Source: Phytohabitans sp052068095 (lineage in GTDB: Bacteria > Actinomycetota > Actinomycetes > Mycobacteriales > Micromonosporaceae). Taken from it: a stretch of DNA of 64,000 bases. Shown here in pieces: positions 23,013 to 32,378 of the stretch. The translations under genes were made by a program, and so were the position numbers. Each line of letters opens with the position of its first letter. Position 1 is the stretch's first letter. The stretch lies in assembly GCF_052068095.1 (NCBI RefSeq), contig NZ_JBQHDG010000014.1, positions 186,001 through 250,000 on the forward strand, written 5' to 3'. Below the pieces are notes generated by a model, which saw only the letters and a list, made by a program, of their open reading frames with translations, searched no databases and was not told the DNA's origin.

Positions 23013-24794
23013 GTGCGAGACCCTGCTGTATCCCGGTACGCCGCCAGCGAGCTCTCACCGGAGCGCCGCGCCGCCGACGTTCACCGGCTGCGGACCGAAC
23101 GCTTCGATGTGCTGGTCATCGGCGGCGGCGTCACGGGCGCGGGCGCCGCGCTGGACGCCGCGTCCCGCGGGCTCAAGGTCGCGCTGGTCGAGGCCCGTGA
23201 CCTCGCGTCGGGTACCTCCAGCCGGTCCAGCAAGCTGATCCACGGCGGCCTGCGTTACCTGGAGCAGCTGGAGCTCCACCTCGTGCACGAGGCGCTCACC
23301 GAGCGCGGCCTGCTCGCCACCCGCCTCGCCCCGCACCTGGTGCGTCCGGTGCCGATCCTCGTGCCGCTGCCCGGCGGCCACTCGCCGCGGGAGTTTCCGG
23401 CCCGTGCCTGGCGCCGGGCGTACTACGGGGCGGGTGTCGCGGCGTACGACGTGTTCGCGGGGCTTTTCGGCGGCGGGCGGGGTATGCCGCTGCACCGCCA
23501 TCTGACCCGCGACGGTGCCCGCCACGTCTTCCCGAGCCTCCGCCCGGACGTGATGGCCGGCGCGGTCCGCTACTACGACGGGCAGGTCGACGACGCCCGC
23601 CTGGTGGTCACGCTCGCGCGTACCGCGGCCAGCCTCGGCGCGGCCGTCGTGACCAGCGCCCGTGCCGTCGGCATGGTGCGGCAGGCGCGGGAGGTGACGG
23701 GGGTACGGGTACGTGATCTGGAGTCGGCCACGGGCGAGTTCGAGGTGCGGGCGCGCACCGTGATCGCGGCGACCGGGGTGTGGAGCGACGACATCTCCGC
23801 GATGCTCGGCGACGTGGGTGTGCGGCCCGGGCTGCGGGTGCGTGCCTCGAAGGGCGTACACGTGGTGGTGCCCCGCTCGGCGATCACCGGCGACGCGGGG
23901 CTGATCCTGCGCACGCCCACCTCGGTGCTCTTCGTGCTGCCGTGGGGCGGCCACTGGATCATCGGCACCACCGACACCGACTGGCAGCTCGACCGCGACC
24001 ACCCGGCCGCGTCGGCGCGTGACATCGAGTACCTGCTCGACCAGGTCAACGCCGTCCTCGACCGGCCAGTGTCCACATCGGACATCGAGGGCGTGTACGC
24101 CGGGCTCCGCCCGCTGCTGTCCGGCGAGGCCGACTCGACGTCCAAGCTCTCCCGCGAGCACGCCGTCGTCGAGCCGATGCTCGGGCTGATGCTGGTGGCC
24201 GGCGGCAAGTACACGACCTACCGCGTGATGGCCGCCGACGTGGTCGACCGGGCGGCGCGGCGGCTCGGCGTGCGCGTGCCCTCGCGCACCGCGGACCTGC
24301 CCCTGCTCGGCGCGGACGGATACCCGGCGATGTGGCGCGACAGGCTCGACCTGGCCCGGCGGCACGGCGTCCAGGCCGGGGTGCTGGAGCACCTGCTCGA
24401 GCGGTACGGCACGCTGGCACCGCAGCTGATCGCGATGATCCACACCGAGCCGGCGCTAGCCGCGCCACTGGCCGGTGCGCCGGAGTACCTCGCGGCCGAG
24501 GTGGCGTACGCCGCCCGTGCCGAGGCCGCGCTGCACCTCGACGACGTGCTGACCCGGCGCACGCGGATCTCGTTCGAGACGCCCCACCGTGGCACCGAGT
24601 CGGCCCAGCACGCGGCCGAGATCATGGGTGTGGTGCTGGGCTGGGACGCCGACACGCAGGCCCGCGAGGTGGAGCACTACCTGGCCCGCGTCGAGGCGGA
24701 GCGGCAGTCGCAGAAGATGCCCGACGACGCCACGGCGGACGCGGCCCGTCTCGGCGCGCCGGACGTTCGCGGCGGGAGCCCACTGGCCTCGTAA
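23013..24794 (+). CDS. glpD: Glycerol-3-phosphate dehydrogenase (FAD)
   Basis: A 593-residue FAD enzyme oxidising glycerol-3-phosphate to dihydroxyacetone phosphate and feeding electrons to the quinone pool. The N-terminal dinucleotide fold is VLVIGGGVTGAGAALDAA, followed by ASGTSSRSSKLIHGGLRYLE, the GlpD signature region. WIIGTTDTDW and AGLRPLL are substrate-pocket segments, and the C-terminal DAO_C helical domain runs to ~570. I chose GTG 23013, since the start overlaps no neighbour and the N-terminus RYAASELSPERRAADVHRL is family-like; the gene is divergent from the subtilisin gene, with only 33 bases between starts. Confidence 0.93.
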   Translation: MRDPAVSRYAASELSPERRAADVHRLRTERFDVLVIGGGVTGAGAALDAASRGLKVALVEARDLASGTSSRSSKLIHGGLRYLEQLELHLVHEALTERGLLATRLAPHLVRPVPILVPLPGGHSPREFPARAWRRAYYGAGVAAYDVFAGLFGGGRGMPLHRHLTRDGARHVFPSLRPDVMAGAVRYYDGQVDDARLVVTLARTAASLGAAVVTSARAVGMVRQAREVTGVRVRDLESATGEFEVRARTVIAATGVWSDDISAMLGDVGVRPGLRVRASKGVHVVVPRSAITGDAGLILRTPTSVLFVLPWGGHWIIGTTDTDWQLDRDHPAASARDIEYLLDQVNAVLDRPVSTSDIEGVYAGLRPLLSGEADSTSKLSREHAVVEPMLGLMLVAGGKYTTYRVMAADVVDRAARRLGVRVPSRTADLPLLGADGYPAMWRDRLDLARRHGVQAGVLEHLLERYGTLAPQLIAMIHTEPALAAPLAGAPEYLAAEVAYAARAEAALHLDDVLTRRTRISFETPHRGTESAQHAAEIMGVVLGWDADTQAREVEHYLARVEAERQSQKMPDDATADAARLGAPDVRGGSPLAS

Positions 24795-24824
24795 GCGGAA
24801 CCGGGTGGGCGTACCGTCCGTCCC

Positions 24825-25334
24825 ATGAGGATGGCCTATGGGCGTCTATGTGTGCTTGTGGTGCTCGCGCTGGCCGCCTGCACGGCGGATCCGACCGCCA
24901 GCCCCGCTCCTTCCCCATCGCCATCGTCCTCGCCGTCGCCGTCCTCCCTCGCGCCGCCGACCACGGCCGGGCCCTCGCCGACGGCCAAGGCGGCTGGTGT
25001 GACCGTGGAGCGGACCGGCGGCTTCGTGGGCATCGACCAGAACATCAGCGTCGAGCCGGACGGGCGGTGGACGTACTACCGCAGCCGCGTCGGCGCGGGC
25101 GGCGGCACGCCAGTGCGCGGCCGGCTCAACGAAGCCCAACTCGCCGACCTCCAGGCGCTCCTCGCCGACCCCGATCTGGGCCGCGAGGCGAGCGAGCCGG
25201 CTGAATGCGCGGACGGCTTCACCTACACGCTGGTAACCGGACCGACCAAGATCCAGTGGGCCGACTGCGGCACCGGCTCCCCACCGACAGCGATGCGCAT
25301 AGTCGACCTGCTGTCCACCAGCACCGCGTTCTAG
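24825..25334 (+). CDS. Putative lipoprotein, unknown function
   Basis: A 169-residue protein. The N-terminus has a signal sequence and lipobox (LALAAC, Cys19), then a Ser/Pro-rich linker to about residue 55, then a ~110-residue globular part with WTYYRSRVGAGGGTPVRGRL, EAQLADLQALLADPDL and two Cys (ECADG, DCGTG) that may form a disulfide. It is anchored outside the cell membrane. No named family is recognised. It is 30 bases downstream of glpD on the same strand, so could be co-transcribed, but a functional link is not evident. Confidence 0.75.
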   Translation: MRMAYGRLCVLVVLALAACTADPTASPAPSPSPSSSPSPSSLAPPTTAGPSPTAKAAGVTVERTGGFVGIDQNISVEPDGRWTYYRSRVGAGGGTPVRGRLNEAQLADLQALLADPDLGREASEPAECADGFTYTLVTGPTKIQWADCGTGSPPTAMRIVDLLSTSTAF

Positions 25335-25339
25335 AGGGC

Positions 25340-25733
25340 TTCGGGGTCAGGGTCGCCGCTCGTCGTGGCGTTGCATCGAGGCAGATTTGCCCACGTCCGT
25401 GTCAGCTGCGGACCGTATGCTCCCGCGGGCACCGCTCCCGGCCGGCGGCTCGCAGCGCTCGCCGAAATCCCCGGCCGTCCACTGCCAGGTCCGCGGGACA
25501 AGCCCCTATCTGCGACACCCTGACGGTGTGTCACCAAGTGGCGCGGCGACCACCGCACCGACCCGCGGGCACCCCGTCCGACAAGGTCCCGCCGGGCTTG
25601 CGGCGCGGACCTGGCAGCGCGGGTCGGGGGTCTCGGCGAGCGCCAGCTCGCCGCCGACCCGCGCGTACTCCGGCGGGAGCGGCGGTCCGCAGCTGACGCG
25701 GACCCGGGAGACCTGCTCCGAAGGGGGTCCGAT
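25340..25733. repeat. Long imperfect palindromic repeat, family B copy 1
   Basis: A ~390-base gap without a gene. Its left half (about 25340-25505) matches 39760-39921, the shared core including GACCGTATGCTCCCGCGGGC. The right half (about 25603-25720) is an imperfect inverted copy of the left (for example CGGTCCGCAGCTGACGCGGA against its complement, and CGCGGACCTGGCAG), so the whole element can fold as a long hairpin around a ~100-base centre. No ORF or transposase is associated. Confidence 0.75.
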
Positions 25734-27128
25734 TTAGAGGACCTTGCCGGGGTTGAGGAGGCCGTCGGGGTCGAGGGCGGACTTGATGGCCTGCTGCACG
25801 CGCACGCCCACCGGGCCGATCTCGCGGGCCAGCCACTCCCGTTTGAGCAGGCCGACGCCGTGTTCGCCGGTGCATGTGCCGCCGAGCGAGAGCGTCAGCT
25901 CCACGATGTCGTCGAACGCGTGCTGGCAGCGTGCCACGCTCGCCGGGTCGGCGCGGTCGACCACGATGTTGGGATGCATGTTGCCGTCGCCGGCGTGGCC
26001 TACCACGCCGATCGCTACGCCGCGCTGGGCGGCGATCCTTTCGGTGCCGTCGAGCAGGGTGGACAGCGCCGAGCGGGGCACGGCGACGTCGTCGATGATC
26101 AGGCCGCCGTTGCCTTGGGGGAACATCTCGGCCGCGTACTTCTCCATCGACGCGTGTGCCAGCCGGCGTGCCTGTAACAGCTGGGCGGCCTCGATCGAGT
26201 CGGTGGCCGCGTACACCTCGTCGGCGCCGGCCTCCTCGCACAGCGCGGCGATCCGTTCGAGGTCGGCGGCGGCCCGGCCACCGGTGTCCGAGGCGGCCAG
26301 CAGCAGCGCCTTCGCCTCGGTGCGCAGGCCCATCGGCTGGTACGCCTCCAGCGCGATCAAGTGGGTCTGGTCGAGCAGCTCCAGCAGGCTCGGCGAGAGG
26401 CCCTGCGCGGCGATGGCGGCGACGGCGGCACCGGCGGCGGCCGTGGACGGGAAGAGGGCCACGAGCGTGAGCGACTCCTCGGCGGCCGGGCGCAGGCCCA
26501 CGGTGATCTCGGTGATCACGCCGAGCGTGCCCTCCGAGCCGACGAAGAGGCGGGTCAGGTCGTAGCCGGCCACGCCCTTGGCGGTGCGCCGCCCCGTGCG
26601 CAGCACCTCGCCGGAGGCGAGCACGACCTCAAGCCCGAGCACGTACTCGCTGGTGACGCCGTACTTGACGCAGCACATGCCGCCCGCGTTGGTGGCCACG
26701 TTGCCGCCGATGGTGGACGACTCCCACGAGCCGGGGTCGGGCGGGTAGCGCAGGCCGTGCCGGGCCACCTCCGCCGCGAGGGCGGCATTGACCACGCCGG
26801 GCTGGAGCACCGCGATGCGGTTGACCGGGTCGACCTCGAGGATGCGGTCCATGGCAACGGTGGAGAGGACGATTCCGCCCTCCACCGCGTTGGCGGCGCC
26901 GGCCAGGCCGGTGCGGGCGCCCTGCGGCACGAGCGGCACGCGATGCTCGGCGGCGATCCGTACGACGGCGGACACCTGCTCGGTCGTGCGCGGGCGTACC
27001 ACCACGGCCGGCAGGCCCGCCGCGACAAGGTCGGCCTCGTCGCGCGAGTGCCCCATGAGCAGGTCGGGGTCGGTCAGGACGGCCTCGGCGGGGAGGGCGG
27101 CACGCAGCGCGTCGAGCAGGTCGGCCAT
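25734..27128 (-). CDS. FAD-linked oxidase, glycolate oxidase GlcD / D-lactate dehydrogenase type
   Basis: A 464-residue flavoprotein of the VAO/PCMH family. The FAD-binding part includes VPQGARTGLAGAANA and STIGGNVATNAGGMCCVKYG; the C-terminal FAD-oxidase_C domain has GHAGDGNMHPNIVVD and GTCTGEHGVGLLKREWL, the hallmark of GlcD/Dld oxidases acting on 2-hydroxyacids. The likely reaction is oxidation of glycolate or D-lactate to the 2-oxoacid. No GlcE/GlcF partners are adjacent, so a D-lactate role is as plausible. ATG 27128 was chosen because the protein then begins MADLLDALRAALP, the normal start. Confidence 0.9.
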   Translation of the reverse strand: MADLLDALRAALPAEAVLTDPDLLMGHSRDEADLVAAGLPAVVVRPRTTEQVSAVVRIAAEHRVPLVPQGARTGLAGAANAVEGGIVLSTVAMDRILEVDPVNRIAVLQPGVVNAALAAEVARHGLRYPPDPGSWESSTIGGNVATNAGGMCCVKYGVTSEYVLGLEVVLASGEVLRTGRRTAKGVAGYDLTRLFVGSEGTLGVITEITVGLRPAAEESLTLVALFPSTAAAGAAVAAIAAQGLSPSLLELLDQTHLIALEAYQPMGLRTEAKALLLAASDTGGRAAADLERIAALCEEAGADEVYAATDSIEAAQLLQARRLAHASMEKYAAEMFPQGNGGLIIDDVAVPRSALSTLLDGTERIAAQRGVAIGVVGHAGDGNMHPNIVVDRADPASVARCQHAFDDIVELTLSLGGTCTGEHGVGLLKREWLAREIGPVGVRVQQAIKSALDPDGLLNPGKVL

Positions 27129-27164
27129 GTCTCGGAGGCTATCCCGCCGGGTTACGGTGGCCCC

Positions 27165-27434
27165 ATGCTCTACGTCGACCCGCCCGCCTGGCCAGCGCGG
27201 GGGCGGCTGTGGTCGCACCTGGTCAGCGACGTGTCGTACGAGGAGCTGCACGCGTTCGCGGAGATGCTCGGCGCGCCCCGGCGCGGGTTCGACCGCGATC
27301 ACTACGACCTGCCGGCCGAGCGGGTGCCGATGGCGGTGTGGCTGGGCGCGCGGCTCGTCACCAGCCGGGAGATCGTCCGCCTCCTGCGTGGCGCCGGCCT
27401 GCGCCGCCCGAAGCACCTAAGCCAGCGCGCGTAG
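27165..27434 (+). CDS. DUF4031 domain protein
   Basis: An 89-residue protein made almost wholly of the DUF4031 domain: MLYVDPPAWPARGRLWSHL, YEELHAFAEMLGAPRRGFDR, HYDLP and SREIVRLLRGAGLR. The family is small, conserved in actinobacteria and of unknown function. ATG 27165 is the only sensible start. It is divergent from the FAD oxidase gene (36 bases between start codons), and its last 18 bases overlap the end of the convergent HD-domain gene. Confidence 0.85.
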   Translation: MLYVDPPAWPARGRLWSHLVSDVSYEELHAFAEMLGAPRRGFDRDHYDLPAERVPMAVWLGARLVTSREIVRLLRGAGLRRPKHLSQRA

Positions 27435-28040
27435 CTCGCGCTCAAGGTTGGCCCGCGCCGGTGCCTCCCAGCGCTCGGCCAGCGCGGGGCGGCGGTAGAG
27501 CGCCGGCAGGTCGAGCAGGCTGGTGAGCACGGCCGCCCGCCCGGCCCGGAAGAGTTCGTCGGGCACGTGCGCGTACTCCCGGCGCACCGCGGCGGCGTAG
27601 GCGTCGTACTCGGCCGGCGGGCGGGCCAGCACCGCCAGGTCCGCGTCGCACAGCAGCTCGCCGTCGCCGTCGCCGGGCGTCACCGCGTGTCCGGCGGTGA
27701 GCAGCACCAGCCGCGCCACCTCGGCGGCGACCGGCTCGGGTACGCCCAGCGTGGCAAGCTCGGCGCGGGCGAGCGCGGCGCTCTCCCGCTCGTTGGCGTC
27801 GCCCGGTGAGCGCGGGTCGTACACGGCGTCGTGGTACCAGGTCGCCAGGCGTACCGGGTCGCCGCCGCCCTCGGCGTCCACGATGGACAGCATCGCGGCG
27901 AGGTGGTCGACGGTGTGGTAGTGCCGCTGCGGCTCCCGCCAGCGGGCGAGCAGGGCCTCGCCGGCCGCGCTCAGGGCCTCGTCACCGGCCGTCGCACCGG
28001 CACCACGCGCCGCTGCGACCCAGCGCTCAACAAGCGTCAT
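27417..28040 (-). CDS. HD-domain-like predicted metal-dependent phosphohydrolase
   Basis: A 207-residue all-helical protein. The metal-binding pattern is HYHTVDHL (first His), TWYHDAVYD (HD pair), NERESAALA and CDADLAVL (last Asp), matching small HD-type hydrolases described in actinobacteria as predicted metal-dependent HD superfamily proteins. Substrates are likely nucleotides, but not known. ATG 28040 begins MTLVERWVAAARGAG. Upstream in-frame sequence is low complexity and was excluded. Confidence 0.8.
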   Translation of the reverse strand: MTLVERWVAAARGAGATAGDEALSAAGEALLARWREPQRHYHTVDHLAAMLSIVDAEGGGDPVRLATWYHDAVYDPRSPGDANERESAALARAELATLGVPEPVAAEVARLVLLTAGHAVTPGDGDGELLCDADLAVLARPPAEYDAYAAAVRREYAHVPDELFRAGRAAVLTSLLDLPALYRRPALAERWEAPARANLERELRALA

Positions 28041-28142
28041 GTGCCGATCATGCCGGTAGTCTCCCGGCATGAGCGGGAGCCGGGAGGCTACGGACCGCGA
28101 CCACGACGGCGGACGAGCGCCGAGCGGCGGAGCGGGGTAAGC

Positions 28143-29273
28143 ATGGCGCTGGCGACCGATGGGCTGGCCCGGCGCACCGGCGCCCACCTGCGTGACCGCG
28201 TCCGGCGCGTGCGGATGAACGTGCTGCTCGCCCTCCAGACCGGGATCGCCGCCGGCCTGGCATGGCTGATCGCGCACGAGCTGATCGGCCACCGCGCGCC
28301 GTTCTTCGCGCCGATCGCGGCCGTGGTCACGCTGGCCGTGTCGGTGGGCCAGCGGCTGCGGCGCGCGTTCGAGCTGGTCTTCGGCGTGGCCATCGGCATC
28401 GCGGTCGGTGACGTGCTGATCTACCTCATCGGCAGCGGGCCGTGGCAGATCGGGCTCGTGGTCACGCTCGCGATCGTGACGGCGATCTTCGCCGGCGGCG
28501 GGTCCGCGCTGATCACCCAGGCCGCCTCGTCCGCCGTGCTGGTCGCCACGCTCACCCCGCCGACGACCGGGATCTCCTACGACCGCTTCGTCGACGCCCT
28601 CGTCGGCGGCCTCGTGGGGCTCGGCGTGATGGCGCTGCTGCTCCCGCTCAACCCGTTGACGGTGGTGGGTCGCGCGGCCGGGCCGGCCCTGGACGTACTC
28701 GCGGACGGCCTGACGGAGACCGCCGACGCGCTGGCGGCGCGCGACGGTGACCAGGTGGAGGCGGCGCTGGCGCGGCTGCGGGCGGCGGAGGGCGACCTCC
28801 GCGCGCTCCAGGAGGCGATCGAGGCGGCGAGCGAGACCGCGGCGCTGGCACCGGTGCGATGGCGGACCCGGGGTGCGCTCAACCAGTACATCGACGCGGC
28901 CGAGCACGTCGCGCGGGCGCTGCGCAACAGCCGGGTGTTGCTACGGCGGGCGCTGGTGCTCGTGCGTGACGGCGAGGAGCTACCGCCGGCGCTGGTCGAG
29001 GCCGTGCGGGCGCTCGGCGAGGCGGTGACCTGGCTGCGCCGGGAGCTGGCCGACGCGGTCGAGCCGGTGGCCGCCCGCGAGCGGGCGCTGCGGGCGGCGA
29101 GCGAGGCCGGCGTCGCGTACGCGGAGGGGGTCGGCTTCTCCGGGAGCGTCATCGTCGCCCAGGTCCGCTCCACGGCCGTCGACCTGGTGCGGGCGACCGG
29201 CCTGGAGGCTAAGGAGGCCAACCGCCTGGTCCGGCGGGCGGTCGGCCGGCACGTCCCGGCGGACCCCCGCTGA
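28143..29273 (+). CDS. FUSC/aromatic-acid-exporter-type membrane protein
   Basis: A 376-residue protein. The N-terminal half has five or six membrane spans (NVLLALQTGIAAGLAWLIA, FFAPIAAVVTLAVSVG, GLVVTLAIVTAIFAGGG, LVGGLVGLGVMALLLPL); the C-terminal half is a long, Ala/Arg/Glu-rich cytoplasmic helical region (about 190-370), probably coiled coil. This matches the FUSC or DUF939 (aromatic acid exporter) families. ATG 28143 is preceded by GGAGCGGGG. Function: possible efflux of small aromatic acids; inferred from family only. Confidence 0.8.
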   Translation: MALATDGLARRTGAHLRDRVRRVRMNVLLALQTGIAAGLAWLIAHELIGHRAPFFAPIAAVVTLAVSVGQRLRRAFELVFGVAIGIAVGDVLIYLIGSGPWQIGLVVTLAIVTAIFAGGGSALITQAASSAVLVATLTPPTTGISYDRFVDALVGGLVGLGVMALLLPLNPLTVVGRAAGPALDVLADGLTETADALAARDGDQVEAALARLRAAEGDLRALQEAIEAASETAALAPVRWRTRGALNQYIDAAEHVARALRNSRVLLRRALVLVRDGEELPPALVEAVRALGEAVTWLRRELADAVEPVAARERALRAASEAGVAYAEGVGFSGSVIVAQVRSTAVDLVRATGLEAKEANRLVRRAVGRHVPADPR

Positions 29274-29303
29274 CGCTCGGGGGCGAAAGCTAGGCTGGGC
29301 GGC

Positions 29304-30656
29304 ATGAGTGACGTCGCGGCGGCGCCGCCGTCCCGGCGGTCGGCGGTCCGGCGCGGCCTCCAGGTCGGTGCGGTCATCCTTTTTATCGCGGTCTGCGCGA
29401 TCGTGATGCTGGGCTTCCTGGGCTACAACATCGGCGTCACCGCGCTGATCGTCGGCCTCGTGGCGGCCGTGCTGCCGGTGCCCGCGCTGGTCGCCTGCTT
29501 CCTGTGGCTCGACCGGTACGAGCCGGAGCCGGCCAAGTACCTCGTCTTCTGCTTCGCCTGGGGCGCGTTTCCCTCGACGCTGGCCGCCCTGACCGTCAAT
29601 TCCAGCGCCGCTGCGCTCTTCGAGCGGTGGGGCATCCCGGACGCGCTGGTGGCGGTGCTGGTCGCCCCGTTCATCGAGGAGACCGGCAAGGCGCTCGGGC
29701 CCTTCCTGCTGCTGTGGCGGCGCCGGCGCGAGTGGTCCGGCATCACCGACGGCATCGTCTACTGTGGCCTGTCGGCGCTCGGCTTCGCCATGGTGGAAAA
29801 CATCCTCTACCTCGGCGGCCACGGCTACGCGTCGGGCGCCGACCAGTACGGCCCGGCGACCGGCGCGCAGATGGTGTTCGCCCTGTTCATCGGGCGCATC
29901 CTGCTCTTCGGCTTCGCCCACCCGCTCTTCACCTCGATGACCGGCGTGGGGCTGGGCATCGCCGCCCGCACCGGCGAGCGGCACATCCGGTGGATCGCCC
30001 CGCTCGCCGGCCTGCTGCTCGCGATGATCCTGCACGGCTCGTGGAACCTGATCCCCACGCTCGCCCAGGCCACCGGCGAAAACCTCATCCTGCTGTACGG
30101 GTTCATCGGCGTGATGGTGCCGGTGTTCTTCGGCATGGTCGGCTTCGCGGTGTGGCTGCGCAGCTGGGAAGGGCGGCTCACCGAGCGCACCCTCCCGGAG
30201 TACGTGCGGGCCGGCTGGCTTTCCCCGCCCGAGGTCGCCGCGCTCGGCAGCCTGGGGCGGCGGCACTCCGCCCGGCGGTGGGCGCGGCGGGTGGCCGGCG
30301 AGGCCGGGCTGAAGGCGATGCGGGGATACCAGTTCGCCGCGACCCGGCTGGCGTTGCTGCGCGACGGGATGCGCCGGGGGCTCTACCGTGCACCTGACGA
30401 AGTGGAGCGGGCGCTCGCGGAGGAGCGGCAGCTGCTGGAGGCGATCACCGGCTACCGCCAGGCGTTCGCGGGGCGCGACCCGCAGGCGCCGGTGGCCCGC
30501 TGGGATGGCGCCCGCTACGCGGTGACGTTTCCGGACGGGGTGGCCCGCACACTCGAGCCGCCGGACGAGCCGGTGGTGCCGATCCCTGTCGTGCTGGCTC
30601 CGCCACCGCCGCCGCCACCGGCCCCCTACTACGGGTACTACCGGCCTTACAGGTAG
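29304..30656 (+). CDS. PrsW-type intramembrane metalloprotease
   Basis: A 450-residue protein with about eight membrane spans in residues ~20-290. PrsW motifs are present: EE at residues 125-126 in FIEETGKALG, the ENILYLGG motif, GFAHPLFTSMTG and HGSWNLIP. PrsW proteases cleave anti-sigma factors in other bacteria. The C-terminal ~150 residues are cytoplasmic and helical, ending in a Pro-rich tail (PPPPPPPAPYYGYYRPYR) that is typical of actinobacterial members. No sigma/anti-sigma pair is adjacent. The stop overlaps the convergent GroES-like gene by ten bases. Confidence 0.88.
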   Translation: MSDVAAAPPSRRSAVRRGLQVGAVILFIAVCAIVMLGFLGYNIGVTALIVGLVAAVLPVPALVACFLWLDRYEPEPAKYLVFCFAWGAFPSTLAALTVNSSAAALFERWGIPDALVAVLVAPFIEETGKALGPFLLLWRRRREWSGITDGIVYCGLSALGFAMVENILYLGGHGYASGADQYGPATGAQMVFALFIGRILLFGFAHPLFTSMTGVGLGIAARTGERHIRWIAPLAGLLLAMILHGSWNLIPTLAQATGENLILLYGFIGVMVPVFFGMVGFAVWLRSWEGRLTERTLPEYVRAGWLSPPEVAALGSLGRRHSARRWARRVAGEAGLKAMRGYQFAATRLALLRDGMRRGLYRAPDEVERALAEERQLLEAITGYRQAFAGRDPQAPVARWDGARYAVTFPDGVARTLEPPDEPVVPIPVVLAPPPPPPPAPYYGYYRPYR

Positions 30657-30985
30657 AGGCCGGTCGCGTCGGGCTCGACCCGCTGGGCGGCCACGGCGTG
30701 CACGTCGCGCTCGCGCAACAGCACGTACTCCCGGCCGTGCAGCTCGACCTCGGAGCGGTCGTCGGGGTCGAAGAGCACCCGGTCGCCGGCCACTATCGAG
30801 CGCACGTGCGGCCCGACGCCGACGGCGGTGGCCCACGACAGCCGGCGTCCCATGACGGCGGTCGCCGGTATCACGATGCCAGCTGTCGACCGGCGCTCGC
30901 CCTCGTTGCCCTCTTGGCGAACGAGAACACGGTCATGCAGCAGCCGGATCGGCAAGCCCGGATCGAGGTCGGGATCGGCGGTCAC
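30647..30985 (-). CDS. GroES-family co-chaperone-like protein
   Basis: A 112-residue Cpn10-fold protein: PIRLLHDRVLVRQ is the first strand, ERRSTAGIVIP sits at the mobile loop, and GDRVLFDPDDRSEVELHGREYVLLRERDVHAV is the C-terminal barrel. It lacks the classic IVL of the GroES mobile loop after the loop, though TAGIVIP has the right place, and it has an N-terminal extension (TADPDLDPG). It is apart from groEL and without a CIRCE, so may be a GroES paralogue with another partner. Start: GTG 30985. Confidence 0.8.
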   Translation of the reverse strand: MTADPDLDPGLPIRLLHDRVLVRQEGNEGERRSTAGIVIPATAVMGRRLSWATAVGVGPHVRSIVAGDRVLFDPDDRSEVELHGREYVLLRERDVHAVAAQRVEPDATGLYL

Positions 30986-31099
30986 GTACGGAACGCTACA
31001 GCCTCCCGATGTGGGGGAGAACTCAGGGACGAATGGACCGGGCTGAGAGGTTCGTGCCCGATACGGTAGGGAACGTTGTGGCAGCGGAGGGGGTGTTTC

Positions 31100-32374
31100 G
31101 TGAGTCGGGTCGAGCGGGTGCGGGCTAATCTGCGCCGGGCGTACGAGGCGGGTCGCGAGACCGTGCGCGCGCGCCGCGAGGAGGCACGCCGCGCCGCCGA
31201 GGCGGGTAACGGCAACGGTGCGTTCCGTGAGGAGGAGCCGCCCGTCACGACCCCTCCGGATGTGCACTCGACGACGGCGAGCCGCGACGACGGCGAGGTG
31301 CCCCGCTCCCTGCGCATCGCGGCGGCGTGGTCGTGGCGCCTGATCGTCCTGGGCATCATCGTGTGGGCGCTGGTCCAGGTGATCAGCCGGGTCCACATCG
31401 TGATCATCCCGCTGGTGATCGCGCTCCTGCTCTCCGCGCTGCTGTCACCGGCCGTCCGCTGGCTGCTGCGCCTCGGCTTCCCCCGCTCGCTCGCCACCGC
31501 GGTCGTGCTCATCGGCGGCCTCGCCGCGGTCGCCGGCACGCTGACGCTGGTCATCACCGAGTTCATCGACGGCCTGCCCCAGCTCAGCGACAGCGCGACG
31601 CAGGGCATCCGGCAGATCCAGGACTGGCTTCAGACCGGGCCGCTGCACCTGTCCGACAAGCAGATCGACAGCTACGTCGACACCGCGGAAAAGTGGCTCG
31701 ACGACAACACCGAGTCGCTCACCAGCGCCGGCGTCTCCACCGCGACCACGCTCTTCGAGGTGCTCACCGGGATGTTCCTGGTGCTCTTCTCGACGTTCTT
31801 CTTCCTCCGCGACGGTGGGCGCATCTGGCGCTTCATAGTGCGGATGCTGCCGCTGCGGGCCCGGTGGCAGGTCGACGACGCGGGCCGGGCCGGCTGGCTG
31901 ACGCTGGTGGCATACGTGCGGGCGACGGTCCTGGTGGCGTTCATCGACGCGGTGGGCGTGGGCGTGGCCGTGTGGATCCTCGGCGTGCCGTTCCCGCTGC
32001 CGCTGGCCGCGCTCGTCTTCCTCGGCGCGTTCATCCCGATCGTCGGTGCCACCCTCTCCGGCGCGGTCGCGGTGCTCATCGCGCTCGTCGACCGCGGCTG
32101 GGTAAGCGCGCTGATCCTGCTCGGCGCGGTGATCGCGGTGCAGCAGCTCGAAGGCCACGTGCTCCAGCCGCTCATCATGGGCCGCGCGGTGGCGATCCAC
32201 CCGCTCGCCGTAATCGTGGCGATCGCCGCCGGCGTGGTGCTGGCCGGCATCGTGGGCGCGCTGGTGGCGGTGCCGCTGGTCGCCGTCCTCAACACGGCCA
32301 TCCGTCGCCTGAGCAACCCGCGCCGTCCGGAGGTGCCCCCCGAGGCGGTCGTGGTGAAGGCGACGCCGCCCTAG
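31100..32374 (+). CDS. AI-2E family transporter (PerM-like)
   Basis: A 424-residue membrane protein. A basic, helical N-terminus (to ~residue 70) precedes the PerM fold: paired TM segments (LIVLGIIVWALVQVIS, HIVIIPLVIALLLSALLSP), a long outside helical region, then VLFSTFFFLRDGGRIWRFIV and a C-terminal set of spans with GAFIPIVGATLSGAVAVLIA and QQLEGHVLQPLIMGRAV, the family hallmark. Function in the family varies (autoinducer-2 export, Na+/H+ exchange, unknown). Start: GTG 31100 after GGAGGGGG. Confidence 0.88.
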   Translation: MSRVERVRANLRRAYEAGRETVRARREEARRAAEAGNGNGAFREEEPPVTTPPDVHSTTASRDDGEVPRSLRIAAAWSWRLIVLGIIVWALVQVISRVHIVIIPLVIALLLSALLSPAVRWLLRLGFPRSLATAVVLIGGLAAVAGTLTLVITEFIDGLPQLSDSATQGIRQIQDWLQTGPLHLSDKQIDSYVDTAEKWLDDNTESLTSAGVSTATTLFEVLTGMFLVLFSTFFFLRDGGRIWRFIVRMLPLRARWQVDDAGRAGWLTLVAYVRATVLVAFIDAVGVGVAVWILGVPFPLPLAALVFLGAFIPIVGATLSGAVAVLIALVDRGWVSALILLGAVIAVQQLEGHVLQPLIMGRAVAIHPLAVIVAIAAGVVLAGIVGALVAVPLVAVLNTAIRRLSNPRRPEVPPEAVVVKATPP

Positions 32375-32378
32375 GGCG